Assembly (NCBI RefSeq): GCF_001676615.1
Contig: NZ_LYXZ01000027.1
Coordinates: 62,001 to 126,000, forward strand
Length of the DNA stretch: 64,000 nt
Direction of reading: 5' to 3'
From: Labrys sp. WJW
GTDB taxonomy: Bacteria > Pseudomonadota > Alphaproteobacteria > Rhizobiales > Labraceae
Part shown: positions 41,896 to 51,631 of the stretch, piece by piece
Layout: the number at the start of each line of letters is the position of its first letter
Numbering within the stretch: position 1 is the stretch's first letter
Position numbers and translations under genes: made by a program
Notes under the pieces: model-generated
Told to the model about the DNA's origin: nothing
The model's input: the letters and a program-made list of their open reading frames with translations, nothing else
Databases searched by the model: none

Positions 41896-41965
41896 GATCG
41901 GCAGACGAACTTGTTCGGACCTTTTCGAGCAAAGGCAGACCCTCAGTCTTGCCATTTCGCGCCAA
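41896..41965 (-). promoter_or_regulatory. Two-box promoter element ahead of the DUF1254 gene
   Basis: On the minus strand, box 1 (41965-41946) reads TTGGCGCGAAATGGCAAGAC and box 2 starts at 41916 with GAACAAGTTCGTCTGCCGAT. Both match the boxes at 38652 and 38701 with the same 49-base offset. Box 2 lies 123 bases before the ATG at 41793. The remainder of the 632-base gap up to 42425 shows no gene and becomes AT-rich toward the XRE-cupin gene. Confidence 0.65.
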
Positions 41966-42425
41966 CTGCCCATCCGGCGACCAGTCCCGGGCCGTGCTAT
42001 CTCGATTCGACGGGAGAAATATTGCAGCGATATTTCAGCCGCTCGGCGGCTCGCAACTCTATCCGAATCGAGGCATCCCCGCTGCAACTAGGAAAGTATC
42101 CAGAATGCAAAAACCGCCCAGGTGATCAGACCTGGACGGTAAGTGACTTACGATCAAACTGGTTGCGTATGCCCATATGACCGAGAGAGACATACGGGGC
42201 CATCTCGACCCGCCAGCTGCGCTGGCCAGCCAATGCCGGCTCGCACCAAATCCATCAATGCCTCATTCGCAAATCGAGAAAGCCGCCGCATGAGACGGGC
42301 CGCTCCTGGCGACGGTCGGACACCTCCCTTCCCGTTTCACGGCGAATTCAACATAGTGTGGCAATAACTTAGTGGACACAGGCGGCAATGCTATTCGAAC
42401 GAAACAAACCCTTACACAATACTCG

Positions 42426-43016
42426 TTATCTGGAACATGTATTGATTTGTAGAAACTTGAGAGGGGCTTTGACGGTTTTGGCAAGGCCATGCCAAATTTC
42501 AGCATCGAAGAACAGACTATCTCCTGATTTCAATCTATGATTATCCGAGCCGTGGCGATATATCATTTCACCCTCCAGCATGAAGATTAAAACATAACCC
42601 TTCCCTTGAGATGACGGACTGGAATAGTCCTCATCGTAAATCACCATCAAAGAAGGTGTGGCTTGAAGAAAATCTTTATAAGAATCAACGGAACCTAGAT
42701 CTAAGTTGTAGACGCCCTTCTGTACAGGGAACACACCTGATCCTATCACGTCGGCATGCCTGACAAAGATGATCTTACGACGCCTCTCCGTCCTTTTTAT
42801 CAACGTAGACAATGAAACGCCAAGAATTCTTGCCAAGGACTGTATGATCGTCAGGGATGCGGTGATGGTGCCTCGTTCAATCTTCGACAGGGTGCCGCCG
42901 GAAATTTGAGCCGCACGTGCAAGATCGACAGCGGAGATTCCTTCGCGTTCCCGGCAGACCCGTAACTCTCGACCGATCGCGACCGGAAGGCGTTCCTTCT
43001 TTATCCTTACCGACAA
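42426..43016 (-). CDS. XRE-type HTH plus cupin transcriptional regulator
   Basis: About 196 residues. Residues 12-68 are an XRE helix-turn-helix (RELRVCREREGISAVDLARA, then GGTLSKIERGTITASLTIIQ). The C-terminal half is a cupin sensor (GYVLIFMLEGEMIYRHGSDN; LKSGDSLFFDAEIWHGLAKT). Regulators of this build often control amino-acid, amine or urea-type catabolism. The start is uncertain: a TTG at 43016 has GGGAGAG upstream, and a GTG at 43121 is also open. The gene is clearly richer in A and T than its neighbours, hinting at recent acquisition. It lies downstream of HupE/UreJ on the same strand with a 212-base gap. Confidence 0.75.
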   Translation of the reverse strand: MSVRIKKERLPVAIGRELRVCREREGISAVDLARAAQISGGTLSKIERGTITASLTIIQSLARILGVSLSTLIKRTERRRKIIFVRHADVIGSGVFPVQKGVYNLDLGSVDSYKDFLQATPSLMVIYDEDYSSPSSQGKGYVLIFMLEGEMIYRHGSDNHRLKSGDSLFFDAEIWHGLAKTVKAPLKFLQINTCSR

Positions 43017-43228
43017 CCTAGCTCTCCCACAGGCCAAATTGTTCAATGACGTTGTTTTGGCTTGAGCCGTGCATGCGCTCCAACGGGAAGGAGGCGCCGG
43101 CTCGAACGCGGACGTAGCCACGCCGGCCGGCTCCCCATCGATGACGCCCGCTTATGTCCTTGCGCAATAATCGACACGAGCGCACGACGTTTGCACTGCC
43201 GCTGGAGCAGGATGCCTGCGCGGCCCTT

Positions 43229-43831
43229 TCAGGCAAGCCCACCGAGGAAAGCCGCACCGGTGATCGCAATAAGGGCTCCGGCCGAACGGACGAAGAGTTC
43301 TCCGCGGCCGTTTTGCGATCTGCCGACGGCAAGGCCGGCTCCCACGCCAATGGCATGCAGCATGGCGGTTCCGAGCATGAAGCCCACGCCATAGGTGAAG
43401 CCGCCGATATTCTCAGGCATCTCGGCGCCATGCGCATAGCCATGGAAGACCGCAAAAAAGCCGACGAGTCCCATGGCGACAGGCACTGCCGCACGCAGCC
43501 GAAAGGCAACGGCAGCACCCAGCACGAGGACGGAAAGGCCGATGCCCAGTTCGACAAACGGCAACGTTATGCCGGCCAGTCCCAATACTCCGCCGAATGC
43601 CATGACGGCCACAAAGCTCAAGGGAACGAGCCAGATCGCCCGCCCGCCCAGTTGAGCGGCAAACAATCCGACGGCGACCATGGCGAGGATATGGTCCGGT
43701 CCACTGACAGGGTGCAGGAAACCATGCGCGAGGCCGCTGGTATCGCCGATGCCCGTATGGGCGTTGGCAGCGGCTGTCATGGCGCCGACAAGGATCGCAG
43801 CAAGCAATGGAACGATGCAGCGGGATTTCAT
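43229..43831 (-). CDS. ureJ: HupE/UreJ-family nickel transporter
   Basis: A 200-residue membrane protein. Signal-like start MKSRCIVPLLAAILVGAMTA, then HTGIGDTSGLAHGFLHPVSG followed by PDHILAM, whose His and Asp residues form the metal motif of the family. GFFAVFHGYAHGAEMPENIGG is the second His block. About six membrane segments. HupE and UreJ are secondary nickel (or cobalt) permeases; here the gene directly follows ureD by 41 bases at the end of the urease operon, so nickel supply to urease is the natural role. Confidence 0.87.
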   Translation of the reverse strand: MKSRCIVPLLAAILVGAMTAAANAHTGIGDTSGLAHGFLHPVSGPDHILAMVAVGLFAAQLGGRAIWLVPLSFVAVMAFGGVLGLAGITLPFVELGIGLSVLVLGAAVAFRLRAAVPVAMGLVGFFAVFHGYAHGAEMPENIGGFTYGVGFMLGTAMLHAIGVGAGLAVGRSQNGRGELFVRSAGALIAITGAAFLGGLA

Positions 43832-43872
43832 GGGCTATCTCCTTTCGAAATCAGTCAGCGGCCCCTGAGGCT

Positions 43873-44748
43873 TCATTTTCTCCGGGGCATGGGGGAATGG
43901 CCGAACGCAGCCTGGCAACACAGTGAGAACAGCCGGTCGGAGGTTTTCCGAGCTGCGATCGCATCTGCGGCAAGACAGCGGATGCCCCAACCGGCCGCGT
44001 TGGGGAGGGCGCTCACACCAAGAATCGAACGGCCCTCGACATGCGAACGCTGAAGCTCGGCTAGGGATGGAAGACGGGAAGGAGGACCGAGGACGAGGTA
44101 GCTCGCCATGACCTGCCAGCGTCCCATCGGCGAAGTCCGTTCGCACAGTGCCTCGCCGGTGAGCTGGAAACAGTCACGGACGACCAGCCTTCCGCTCGAA
44201 TTGCGGATCACCACATCCGAACTGAGCCGGTCGAAGCGACGCCCTTCCGCCCGAGGATCATGCGTGGTGAATGCATCGCAAAGGAACACGACCGCGTCAT
44301 CCGCCAGCTTCGCCTCAAGGCTGGCTGCAAAAGACGCACCTGGAAAGAGCACCAGCGGATCGGGCGCATAGGCCAGAAAAGCGCCGGCCTCGACCTGGAT
44401 GACAGCCCCCTGATGAGCGGGCCTGCCCTGGCAGTCATGAACGATCGTGGCGGCTTGGGTGGTTATGTGAGCGGCAGCACCCGCCCCGACTTGAAATCGG
44501 CATGAGAGCCGTTCCCCCCGATAGAGACCTCCGGACGACGATTGCTGATAGAGCGTGAGCAGGGAGGGAATGGCGGGATCCAGCCGGAAGGGCCGCGTCA
44601 AATGAAACGGGTAGGAGACGAACTGGCGTGCGAGCGTCGTTCTCGCGCCGTGCCGGATGAAGTCCAATTCGAAACGGCCCCGATGCTCGGCCAGGAGGTG
44701 CACGGCCGGATCGCCATGCAGCGATGGTGGCTGCCAATGCTGCGTCAT
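43873..44748 (-). CDS. ureD: Urease accessory protein UreD
   Basis: A 291-residue protein starting [60 protein letters not shown] and [15 protein letters not shown] are the UreD (UreH) blocks, and [14 protein letters not shown] is the central signature. UreD binds apo-urease and with UreF and UreG forms the nickel-insertion complex. The ATG at 44748 overlaps the ureG stop by four bases. The protein is of normal length and has no obvious defect. Confidence 0.88.
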   Translation of the reverse strand: MTQHWQPPSLHGDPAVHLLAEHRGRFELDFIRHGARTTLARQFVSYPFHLTRPFRLDPAIPSLLTLYQQSSSGGLYRGERLSCRFQVGAGAAAHITTQAATIVHDCQGRPAHQGAVIQVEAGAFLAYAPDPLVLFPGASFAASLEAKLADDAVVFLCDAFTTHDPRAEGRRFDRLSSDVVIRNSSGRLVVRDCFQLTGEALCERTSPMGRWQVMASYLVLGPPSRLPSLAELQRSHVEGRSILGVSALPNAAGWGIRCLAADAIAARKTSDRLFSLCCQAAFGHSPMPRRK

Positions 44749-45392
44749 CGGAACAACACATCGGCCAGGATGCGGTCCACGATTGCGCCGATGCCCTCGG
44801 CCTTGCGGCAATTGGTCAGCACCAGCGGACGCCCCCGGCGGGCAGCGCCGGCCTCGCCCGTCATGCGATCGAGATCGACGCCGACATAGGGCGCCAGATC
44901 GGCCTTGTTGATCACCAGCAGATCGCATTTGAGCACGCCGGGGCCGTTCTTGCGGGGAATGTCGTCCCCTCCGGCGACATCGATGACGAACATCCACCAA
45001 TCGACGAGATCCAGCGAGAAGGTGGAGGCGAGATTGTCGCCGCCGCTCTCGATCAGGATCAGTTCGGCATCGGGAAAGCGCAGCTCCAACTCGTCGGCAG
45101 CGGCGATGTTGAGGGTAGGATCCTCTCGAATGACCGTGTGGGGACAGGCGCCAGCCTCGACTGCCGCAATCCTCGCCGGATCGATCAGGCCGGAACGCCG
45201 CAGCCGCTCGGCGTCCTCCGCCGTCACCAGATCGTTGGTGACGACCGCCAGCGAGACGCCCCGTGCCGCGAAAGCCGGGATCAATTGCTCGATCAGCGCC
45301 GTCTTGCCCGACCCCACTGGTCCACCGATGCCGACACGGGCCGCGCCCACGCGGGATGGTGCCCGCTCGGTCAATTCACGCATTGTGTCCAC
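44745..45392 (-). CDS. ureG: Urease accessory GTPase UreG
   Basis: A 215-residue GTPase. The P-loop is [11 protein letters not shown] (residues 21-31) and the nickel-binding CPH motif is C83-P84-H85 in [28 protein letters not shown] is the switch region and [14 protein letters not shown] the guanine-specificity NKAD. UreG delivers nickel to urease on GTP hydrolysis. A GTG start at 45392 is chosen because GAGGTGA lies four bases upstream. It starts four bases after the ureC stop. Confidence 0.92.
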   Translation of the reverse strand: MDTMRELTERAPSRVGAARVGIGGPVGSGKTALIEQLIPAFAARGVSLAVVTNDLVTAEDAERLRRSGLIDPARIAAVEAGACPHTVIREDPTLNIAAADELELRFPDAELILIESGGDNLASTFSLDLVDWWMFVIDVAGGDDIPRKNGPGVLKCDLLVINKADLAPYVGVDLDRMTGEAGAARRGRPLVLTNCRKAEGIGAIVDRILADVLFR

Positions 45393-45396
45393 GACA

Positions 45397-47109
45397 TCAC
45401 CTCAACATGTAGCGCTGCGCCAACGGCAGCTCGTGGGCTGGCTCACATGTGGCAAGCTCACCATCGACGAAGACATCGAAGGTCTGGGGATCGACGCGGA
45501 TGTGGGGACAGGCGTCGTTGTGCAGCATGTCCTTCTTGGACAAGGTCCGCGATCCGCGGGAGGGCAATAACGGCTTCTTCAGGTCGAGCGTGTCGGCCAA
45601 TCCGCGATCGATGGCGGCCGGATTGACGAAACAAGCAGAGAGCGCCTGCCTGGCCCGCCCGAACGCTCCCCATTGCGGGCGCAACAGGAGGGGTTCGCAA
45701 GTCATCAGCGAGGCCGCGCTGTCCCCCATCGCACCCCAGGCGATGAAGCCGCCCTTGATGACCAGCTCCGGCTTGATGCCGAAGAAGGCCGGCCGCCAGA
45801 CCACGATGTCGGCGATCTTGCCGTCCTCGAGCGAACCGACATGATCGGCGATCCCGAAAGTGCGGGCGGCGTTGATGGTGTATTTCGCGACATAGCGCTT
45901 GATCCGCTCATTGTCGCCGAGACGTGTCTTCTCCTCCGGCAGGCGCCCCCGCTGCTTCTTCATCTTGTCGGCGAGTTGCCAGGTCCGGCAGATGACTTCG
46001 TTGATGCGGCCCATGCCCTGGCTGTCCGACCCCAGCATCGAGATCGCGCCGATATCGTGCAGGACATCTTCGGCGGCGATGGTCTGCGCCCGGATGCGGC
46101 TTTCGGCGAAAGCCACGTCCTCGGGTATGGAGGGGTTGAGGTGATGGCACACCATCGTCATGTCGAGATGTTCGTCGAAGGTGTTCACCGTATAGGGATT
46201 GGTAGGATTGGTGGAAGACGGCAGGCACCACGGCACGCCGGCAACGCGGATGACGTCGGGCGCATGACCACCTCCCGCGCCCTCGGTGTGGTACATGTGG
46301 ATGGTGCGTTCCTTGATGGCCGCCAGCGTATCTTCCAGGAAACCGGACTCGTTCAGCGTGTCGGTGTGAATCTGGACTGGAAAGTCCATATCGTCGGCAA
46401 CCGACAGGCAGGTGTCGATGGAAGCGGGCATCGTGCCCCAGTCCTCGTGCAATTTGAGGCCGAGGCAGCCCGTTTCGATCTGTTCGACCAGCGAGGCTGG
46501 CTTGTGCGAGTTGCCTCGCCCGAGAAAACCGAAATTGATCGGCCATTGTTCGGCCGCCTGCAGCATCTTGCCGACATTGAAGGCGCCGCCGCAATCGATG
46601 CCGACGGTGATGGGTCCGAGCGAACCGCCCAGCATGGTGGTGATGCCGGAGGCGATCGCGTGCTCGCAAAGCTGGGCGCTGTCGAAATGGACGTGGACGT
46701 CCAGGGCTCCGGCGGTGGCGATGAGCCCCTCGCAATCCCGCACGGTCGTCGCCGCCGAGACGATCAGGCGAGGATCGACATTGTCCATGACTGCCGGATT
46801 GCCGGCCTTGCCGATGCCGACGATACGCCCTTCCTTGATGCCGAGATCGCCCTTGACGATCCCAAGCACGGCATCGATCACGGTGACGTTGCACAAGAGA
46901 AAGTCCAGCGCCCCCTCGGCGCTGGTCACACCGGCGGCCAGGCCTGCGCCATCGCGCAGTGTCTTTCCACCGCCATGAAGACACTCGTCGCCATAGGTGG
47001 CGTAGTCCTTCTCGACCACCGCGATGAGCGAGGTGTCGCCGAGCCGGAAGCCGTCACCCGTGGTTGGTCCATACATCGCGGCATAGTCGCGGCGGGAGAG
47101 GAAGGCCAT
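45397..47109 (-). CDS. ureC: Urease alpha subunit
   Basis: A 570-residue catalytic subunit. Nickel ligands are all present: H139 and H141 in LDVHVHF, carbamylated K219 in [11 protein letters not shown]248 in [12 protein letters not shown]274 in [14 protein letters not shown] and D362 in GSDSQGMGR. The flap Cys-His pair is C321-H322 in [10 protein letters not shown]. The stretch after [10 protein letters not shown] is shorter than in enterobacterial UreC and lacks the usual TxCTPG segment, marking a divergent urease clade. AAGGAGACGACAG precedes the ATG at 47109. It hydrolyses urea to ammonia and carbamate in the cytoplasm. Confidence 0.95.
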   Translation of the reverse strand: MAFLSRRDYAAMYGPTTGDGFRLGDTSLIAVVEKDYATYGDECLHGGGKTLRDGAGLAAGVTSAEGALDFLLCNVTVIDAVLGIVKGDLGIKEGRIVGIGKAGNPAVMDNVDPRLIVSAATTVRDCEGLIATAGALDVHVHFDSAQLCEHAIASGITTMLGGSLGPITVGIDCGGAFNVGKMLQAAEQWPINFGFLGRGNSHKPASLVEQIETGCLGLKLHEDWGTMPASIDTCLSVADDMDFPVQIHTDTLNESGFLEDTLAAIKERTIHMYHTEGAGGGHAPDVIRVAGVPWCLPSSTNPTNPYTVNTFDEHLDMTMVCHHLNPSIPEDVAFAESRIRAQTIAAEDVLHDIGAISMLGSDSQGMGRINEVICRTWQLADKMKKQRGRLPEEKTRLGDNERIKRYVAKYTINAARTFGIADHVGSLEDGKIADIVVWRPAFFGIKPELVIKGGFIAWGAMGDSAASLMTCEPLLLRPQWGAFGRARQALSACFVNPAAIDRGLADTLDLKKPLLPSRGSRTLSKKDMLHNDACPHIRVDPQTFDVFVDGELATCEPAHELPLAQRYMLR

Positions 47110-47123
47110 CTGTCGTCTCCTTC

Positions 47124-47819
47124 TCAAGCGCCGCGAAAGCCAGCGGCGCGAGCACGCTCGAGTGCCGCTGCCTTGGCGTTGGGATCCCGGGCCAAGCCGT
47201 CCGACAACGCGTTCAGCCCCGAAAGCATCTGCTGTCCCCCGAAAGTGGTGAGCTCCACTTCCCTTTCCTGTCCGGGCTCAAAGCGCACCGCCGTGCCGGC
47301 CGCGATGTCGAGGCGCATGCCAAAGGCGGCGGCGCGATCGAACTCCAGAGCCCGGTTGACCTCGAAGAAATGGTAGTGGGAGCCGATCTGTACGGGACGG
47401 TCGCCGGTATTGATCACCCGGAGCGCCCGCTTCTCCCTGCCGGCATTGAGCTCGATCTCGCCTTCCTCGCTGACGATTTCTCCCGGCTCGAAACCGTCGA
47501 GAGGGCCGTCGGGTGCGGGACGCAGGGGGTCGTGAACCGTGACCAGCTTGGTGCCGTCCTTGAATGTTGCCTCCACCTGCAACATGGGAAGCATGGCGGC
47601 GACACCGGGCATGACGTCGTCCTGCGTAAGAATTTGCGATCCCAGCGCCATCATTTCCGCCACCGAGCGCCCCTCGCGCGCGCCTTCGAGGATCTCGTCG
47701 GAAATCAAGGCCACGGCTTCGGGATAATTGAGCCTCAGGCCCTTCGCGCGTCTTTTGCGGGCCAGCTCGGCTGCGGTGAAGATGGTAAGGCGTTCCAATT
47801 CAGTGGGCGTCAGCAGCAT
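47124..47819 (-). CDS. ureAB: Fused urease gamma-beta subunit
   Basis: A 231-residue protein joining UreA and UreB. Residues 1-100 are Ure[41 protein letters not shown] and [20 protein letters not shown]. Residues 105-231 are Ure[41 protein letters not shown] and [18 protein letters not shown]. Such fusions are known from Helicobacter and from some divergent bacterial ureases. GAGGGAAGC lies before the ATG at 47819. It is encoded 25 bases after ureF and 14 before ureC, so it supplies the non-catalytic shell. Confidence 0.93.
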   Translation of the reverse strand: MLLTPTELERLTIFTAAELARKRRAKGLRLNYPEAVALISDEILEGAREGRSVAEMMALGSQILTQDDVMPGVAAMLPMLQVEATFKDGTKLVTVHDPLRPAPDGPLDGFEPGEIVSEEGEIELNAGREKRALRVINTGDRPVQIGSHYHFFEVNRALEFDRAAAFGMRLDIAAGTAVRFEPGQEREVELTTFGGQQMLSGLNALSDGLARDPNAKAAALERARAAGFRGA

Positions 47820-47844
47820 GAATGTGCTTCCCTCTTTGATCGGG

Positions 47845-48531
47845 CTAGTTGGAAAACAACCGCTGGCCGCCGCCGCGATGAAAAGAGACGGCGATTTCAG
47901 TCAACGGATTGAACGAGCGGATCGGTTCGTCGTCTGCTATCGGCTCCCGACAAATTCCGGCGATGACCGGCAGGGCCGTGGTGAGGATGGCCTGCGCTTC
48001 GATGGCGCCGATCAGGCCCAGCCTGATCGCTGCGGTGGCGAGCGATGCGGCGGCCTGGTAGCCGCTGATCGAGGCGGCCGCGGTTTCGTCGAGCCCGACC
48101 GCCCGCCAGAGCAGGCCTTGCATGACGGCCAGATGCCCGCAGGCGGAGCCCTCACGCACCAATGCCCGGTACTGCGACGCTTGCGGCGTACCGATGCGGG
48201 CATGGGTCGTCAGCAGTGCCATGCCGTTCCGGCGCGAACCGGCCCTGAGCCCGTCCACGAAGGTCGACGCTTCGACCTCAAGGTCCAGTTCCGCCACTCC
48301 TGCCAGTTCGCTTCCACAGCGGTGGGCCCTGATCAGGGCAACGCGATCGGCCTCGGCCCAGCGCTGGCCGAGCTGCGTGAGAATGAAATCGGCCAGGTCC
48401 CAGCCACCCAGCGTGTCCTTCAGGAGCGCGGACGCTTCCAGCCCCTGGGAGAACGCGAAGCCTCCGGATGGAAACTGGCTGTCGGCATGCTGCAGGGCCA
48501 CGAGCAGAGGGCTCGGATCGAGCGTGCTCAT
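47845..48531 (-). CDS. ureF: Urease accessory protein UreF
   Basis: A 228-residue all-helical protein starting [40 protein letters not shown] is the conserved N-terminal block and [20 protein letters not shown] the C-terminal one. UreF contacts UreD and UreG and gates GTP hydrolysis during nickel loading. The start overlaps the ureE stop by four bases. The C-terminus [13 protein letters not shown] ends in the Arg/Phe tail that docks UreD or UreG. Confidence 0.88.
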   Translation of the reverse strand: MSTLDPSPLLVALQHADSQFPSGGFAFSQGLEASALLKDTLGGWDLADFILTQLGQRWAEADRVALIRAHRCGSELAGVAELDLEVEASTFVDGLRAGSRRNGMALLTTHARIGTPQASQYRALVREGSACGHLAVMQGLLWRAVGLDETAAASISGYQAAASLATAAIRLGLIGAIEAQAILTTALPVIAGICREPIADDEPIRSFNPLTEIAVSFHRGGGQRLFSN

Positions 48532-48980
48532 TGGTGCTCTTCGGCCGCGAGAACGGCTCCACTCCTGACCAGCGGGTCTATGCGCGCGATATAGTCGGCG
48601 ACCGGGCCATCCAGCGACACCAGCAGGTCCCTGCCCTCGAAACGCACGCGCCAATGCAGATTGCCGGCATGGTAGCCCAGCTCCAGCGCTTCTTCGGTCC
48701 CGCGCGGCGAAAGCCGGAGCCAGCGCTGCTCCCCGGCTTTGACGACGATGGCTCGCCTGGCTTCCATGAGCAGCACCGCCCCGTCGAACAGCTTCTGGTC
48801 GCGCGGAAGTGTGATGGCGAGTTCCTCGCCACGTTCGGTCCGGGCGAGCAAGCGGCGACGATCAAGGTCCCCGACGGCGATCTTGACCACTTCCAGATCA
48901 CCGTGATGTTCGAGATGATGAAGATGCTCGTGCAGTCCGGGATCCGTGCTGGCGCCGACAAGGCTTTCGATGCGAAGCAT
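48528..48980 (-). CDS. ureE: Urease nickel metallochaperone UreE
   Basis: A 150-residue chaperone. The dimer-interface nickel His is in ALELGYHAGNLHWRVRFEG. A His-rich run (HEHLHHLEHHG, residues 17-27) sits unusually at the N-terminus, whereas enterobacterial UreE carries its His tail at the C-terminus. GEELAITLPRDQKLFDGAVLL is the peptide-binding domain. GGAGGAACCCAGC precedes the ATG at 48980. It is the first urease gene after urtE, 48 bases downstream, so uptake and hydrolysis genes form one transcript unit. Confidence 0.88.
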   Translation of the reverse strand: MLRIESLVGASTDPGLHEHLHHLEHHGDLEVVKIAVGDLDRRRLLARTERGEELAITLPRDQKLFDGAVLLMEARRAIVVKAGEQRWLRLSPRGTEEALELGYHAGNLHWRVRFEGRDLLVSLDGPVADYIARIDPLVRSGAVLAAEEHQ

Positions 48981-49028
48981 GCTGGGTTCCTCCCATTGTT
49001 CGGTTGCGGCGTCCGCCGTTGCGACGCG

Positions 49029-49724
49029 CTACAGGCTCATGTGCCGATGGACGAGTTCGTGAGTGAGTTCGCTGCTTGGGCCGGCCGCCGCGACACGCCC
49101 TTTCTCAAGGATGGCGAAGCGATGTGCCGCCGTTCGAGCGAAGCGGATCTTCTGTTCGACCAGGATGATCGTGAGGCCGTGATCGCGGTTGAGCGCGATG
49201 ATCGCCCTTTCGATGTCTTCCACGATGTTGGGCTGGATGCCCTCGGTGGGCTCATCCAGGATGAGGAGGCTTGGATCGGTGGCGAGAGCGCGGGCGATGG
49301 CCAATTGCTGCTGCTGGCCGCCCGAGAGGTTTGTTCCACGCCGCCCAAGATGGTCCTTCAGGAATGGAAAGAGGCTCCAGACAAGCGGTGGCACGTCGGT
49401 CTTGCGATCGGCGCGTGCATTGCAGCCAAGCAGGATGTTGTCGAGCACGCTCATGCCTGGAACGATTTCCCGCCCCTGGGGCACATAGCCGATGCCGCGC
49501 CGGGCGCGATCATGGGTCAGGGCCCTGCCGATCTCATGGCCCTGGAACTCGATGCTCCCCGTGGTGCGCACCCCAATGCCCAGAAGACTGCGCAGCAATG
49601 TGGTCTTGCCCACGCCATTGCGGCCGAGGACGCAGAATGTCTCGCCCTTGCGTATCTCCAGGTCGAGGTCGTGGATGATGTGGCTGGTGCCATAGAAGGC
49701 ATTGACATGGCTGATCTTAAGCAT
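49029..49724 (-). CDS. urtE: Urea ABC transporter ATPase UrtE
   Basis: A 231-residue ATPase of the branched-chain amino acid/urea (HAAT) type. Walker A GRNGVGKTT, signature LSGGQQQQLAIARAL, Walker B LLILDEPTEGIQPNIV and switch region VEQKIRFART are present. It starts MLKISHVNAFYGTSHIIHDL, the normal UrtE start, and overlaps the urtD stop by eight bases. It ends in VHRHMSL. It powers the UrtBC channel together with UrtD. Confidence 0.9.
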   Translation of the reverse strand: MLKISHVNAFYGTSHIIHDLDLEIRKGETFCVLGRNGVGKTTLLRSLLGIGVRTTGSIEFQGHEIGRALTHDRARRGIGYVPQGREIVPGMSVLDNILLGCNARADRKTDVPPLVWSLFPFLKDHLGRRGTNLSGGQQQQLAIARALATDPSLLILDEPTEGIQPNIVEDIERAIIALNRDHGLTIILVEQKIRFARTAAHRFAILEKGRVAAAGPSSELTHELVHRHMSL

Positions 49725-50514
49725 GGCTGAGCGTCGCAGAACCGAGATAGGCTTCGATGACGGCGGGGTTCTTCTCGATGTCATCCGCCGTTCCCTCCGC
49801 CAGGACCGAACCTTGGTGGAGAACGGTTATGGTGCGGCAGATCCTGCGCACGAACGCCATGTCATGCTCGATGACGAGCACGGTGTGTTCGCCGGCCAGT
49901 GCCAGCAGGAGCTCGGCCGTCTTGTCGGTTTCGGCGGCGGTCATTCCGGCGGCTGGTTCGTCGAGAAGAATGACCTTGGGATCCTGGCTGAGGACCATGG
50001 CCAGCTCCAGCCATTGCAACTGGCCGTGAGACAATTCCCCGGCCTTGCGCTTTATGAAGGAAGACAGCCCCGTCCGTTCGGCGACCGCCAATTCCCGGTC
50101 GCTCGGCCCCCGCGAGAAGCGCCGGAACAGATTGTCGCGAACCTTGACGTACCGGTTGCTTGCGATCTGCAAATTCTCGAGCACCGTCATCTCCTTGAAG
50201 ACGGCGGGTGTCTGGAATTTCCGGCCGACACCGCTGCGTGCAATCGCCGCCTCGCCGATGCCGGTGATGTTGCGGTCGCGCAGCCAGATTTCGCCTTCCG
50301 ACGGGAGCACCTTGCCGCACAGCAGGTCGAGCAGCGTCGATTTGCCGGCACCGTTCGCACCGATGATGACCCTCAGTTCACCATCCTCGATGGACAGGTC
50401 GACATTGCTCACGGCCGGAAAGTCATCGAAGCGGACGGTGAGCTGGCGGGTCGTCAGAATGGGCGGGGTCGCGGCCTGCGGTCGCGCAGCCTGTATCCTG
50501 GTCACGGCGTTCAT
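49717..50514 (-). CDS. urtD: Urea ABC transporter ATPase UrtD
   Basis: A 265-residue ATPase. Walker A GANGAGKST, signature LSHGQLQWLELAMVL (the SHGQ variant typical of UrtD), Walker B VILLDEPAAGMTAAET and the switch His in VIEHDMAFVRRI are visible. It is the longer ATPase of the pair, as in other urea transporters. The start overlaps urtC by four bases. Confidence 0.9.
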   Translation of the reverse strand: MNAVTRIQAARPQAATPPILTTRQLTVRFDDFPAVSNVDLSIEDGELRVIIGANGAGKSTLLDLLCGKVLPSEGEIWLRDRNITGIGEAAIARSGVGRKFQTPAVFKEMTVLENLQIASNRYVKVRDNLFRRFSRGPSDRELAVAERTGLSSFIKRKAGELSHGQLQWLELAMVLSQDPKVILLDEPAAGMTAAETDKTAELLLALAGEHTVLVIEHDMAFVRRICRTITVLHQGSVLAEGTADDIEKNPAVIEAYLGSATLSHA

Positions 50515-51617
50515 GGGTAAGCCTCCCGTCGCGAGGAATTGTCACGCGGGGTGCGTTCGAACCACGCCTTGATGAGGCCCACGAGGCCATTGGGCATCAC
50601 CAGCACCACGAAAACGAACAACCCGCCCAGGATGATCGGCCAGACCGGCTGGAGCACGGCATTTTCGCTGGCATAGGAGCCGACGAAATTCACCAGCAGC
50701 GCACCGATGCAGGCCCCCAGCAGGGAGGCTCGCCCGCCCGTCGCGGCCCAGATCACCATGGAGATGCTGAAGGATGTCGCCATCAGGGAGGGCGAGGCGA
50801 ACTCCGCCGTCAGGGTAAACAACATGCCTGCCAGCCCTGCTATGGTGGCCGAGAGGCAGAACACGAACAATTTGTAGCTCTCGACGTCATAGCCCAGATA
50901 GCGGGCCCGGGCCTCGTCCTCGCGGATCGCCTTGAGAACCTGTCCGATGCGGGCCGAAAGAAGCAGGCGAAGTCCGAGCACGACGAGGAACAGAATGCCG
51001 GCAACGGCGTAATAGACACTGGGCCCGTAAGGGTCGAATTCAAAACCGGCAATCGTCAGCGGGGCAAAGCTGGCAAGGCCGTTGAAGCCGCCGGTCAAGG
51101 GCTGATTGTTGATCACGAGCAGTTGCCCGATCAGCGCGAACGCCAGGGTGATGATGCTGACATAGACACCCGTCGTGCGCCGCTTGAACATGACATAGCC
51201 AAGTCCCGCGGCCAGGGCGCAGGGCACCAGCAATCCCGCCACCATGCCGATCGCGATCCATCTGAAAGGAATCCACAGGAAGGAACCCGGGGTCACGCAG
51301 CAAAGATCGCGCACGGCATCCGGCTGCATGTTGAGCAGCATCAGATCCGGCACGGGGTTGTTTTCCGGCACCGCCAGCGTGAGCGACATGGCAAGCATAT
51401 AGGCGCCCATTCCAAAGAACAGGCCCTGGCCGAGGCTAAGTATTCCCGTATAGCCCCAGGCCAGACTTATCCCGACGGCACAGATTGCATAGACGAGATA
51501 TGTCGCAACCCGATTGGTCCAGAAGCTGTTGAGGAAGAACGGGAGGGCGAACACCACCGCAAAGAACACTATGTAGGCGGCAATGGAAGTGCTTCGATAT
51601 GTCATACGCTCATCCAT
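50511..51617 (-). CDS. urtC: Urea ABC transporter permease UrtC
   Basis: A 368-residue permease with about ten hydrophobic segments. GISLAWGYTGILSLGQGLFF and GMGAYMLAMSL are the LivM-like blocks and KAIREDEARARYLGYDVESY the ATPase-contact loop. UrtC proteins are longer than LivM because of an insert, seen here as PVPDLMLLNMQPDAVRDLCC. The start at 51617 lies 14 bases after the urtB stop; a Met four codons later is a possible alternative. It forms the channel with UrtB. Confidence 0.9.
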   Translation of the reverse strand: MDERMTYRSTSIAAYIVFFAVVFALPFFLNSFWTNRVATYLVYAICAVGISLAWGYTGILSLGQGLFFGMGAYMLAMSLTLAVPENNPVPDLMLLNMQPDAVRDLCCVTPGSFLWIPFRWIAIGMVAGLLVPCALAAGLGYVMFKRRTTGVYVSIITLAFALIGQLLVINNQPLTGGFNGLASFAPLTIAGFEFDPYGPSVYYAVAGILFLVVLGLRLLLSARIGQVLKAIREDEARARYLGYDVESYKLFVFCLSATIAGLAGMLFTLTAEFASPSLMATSFSISMVIWAATGGRASLLGACIGALLVNFVGSYASENAVLQPVWPIILGGLFVFVVLVMPNGLVGLIKAWFERTPRDNSSRREAYP

Positions 51618-51631
51618 GGTCTTTGGGAGTG

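Noticed and set aside
45673..47376. 567-codon open frame on the plus strand
   Set aside because: Antisense to ureC, whose nickel ligands are all present on the other strand.
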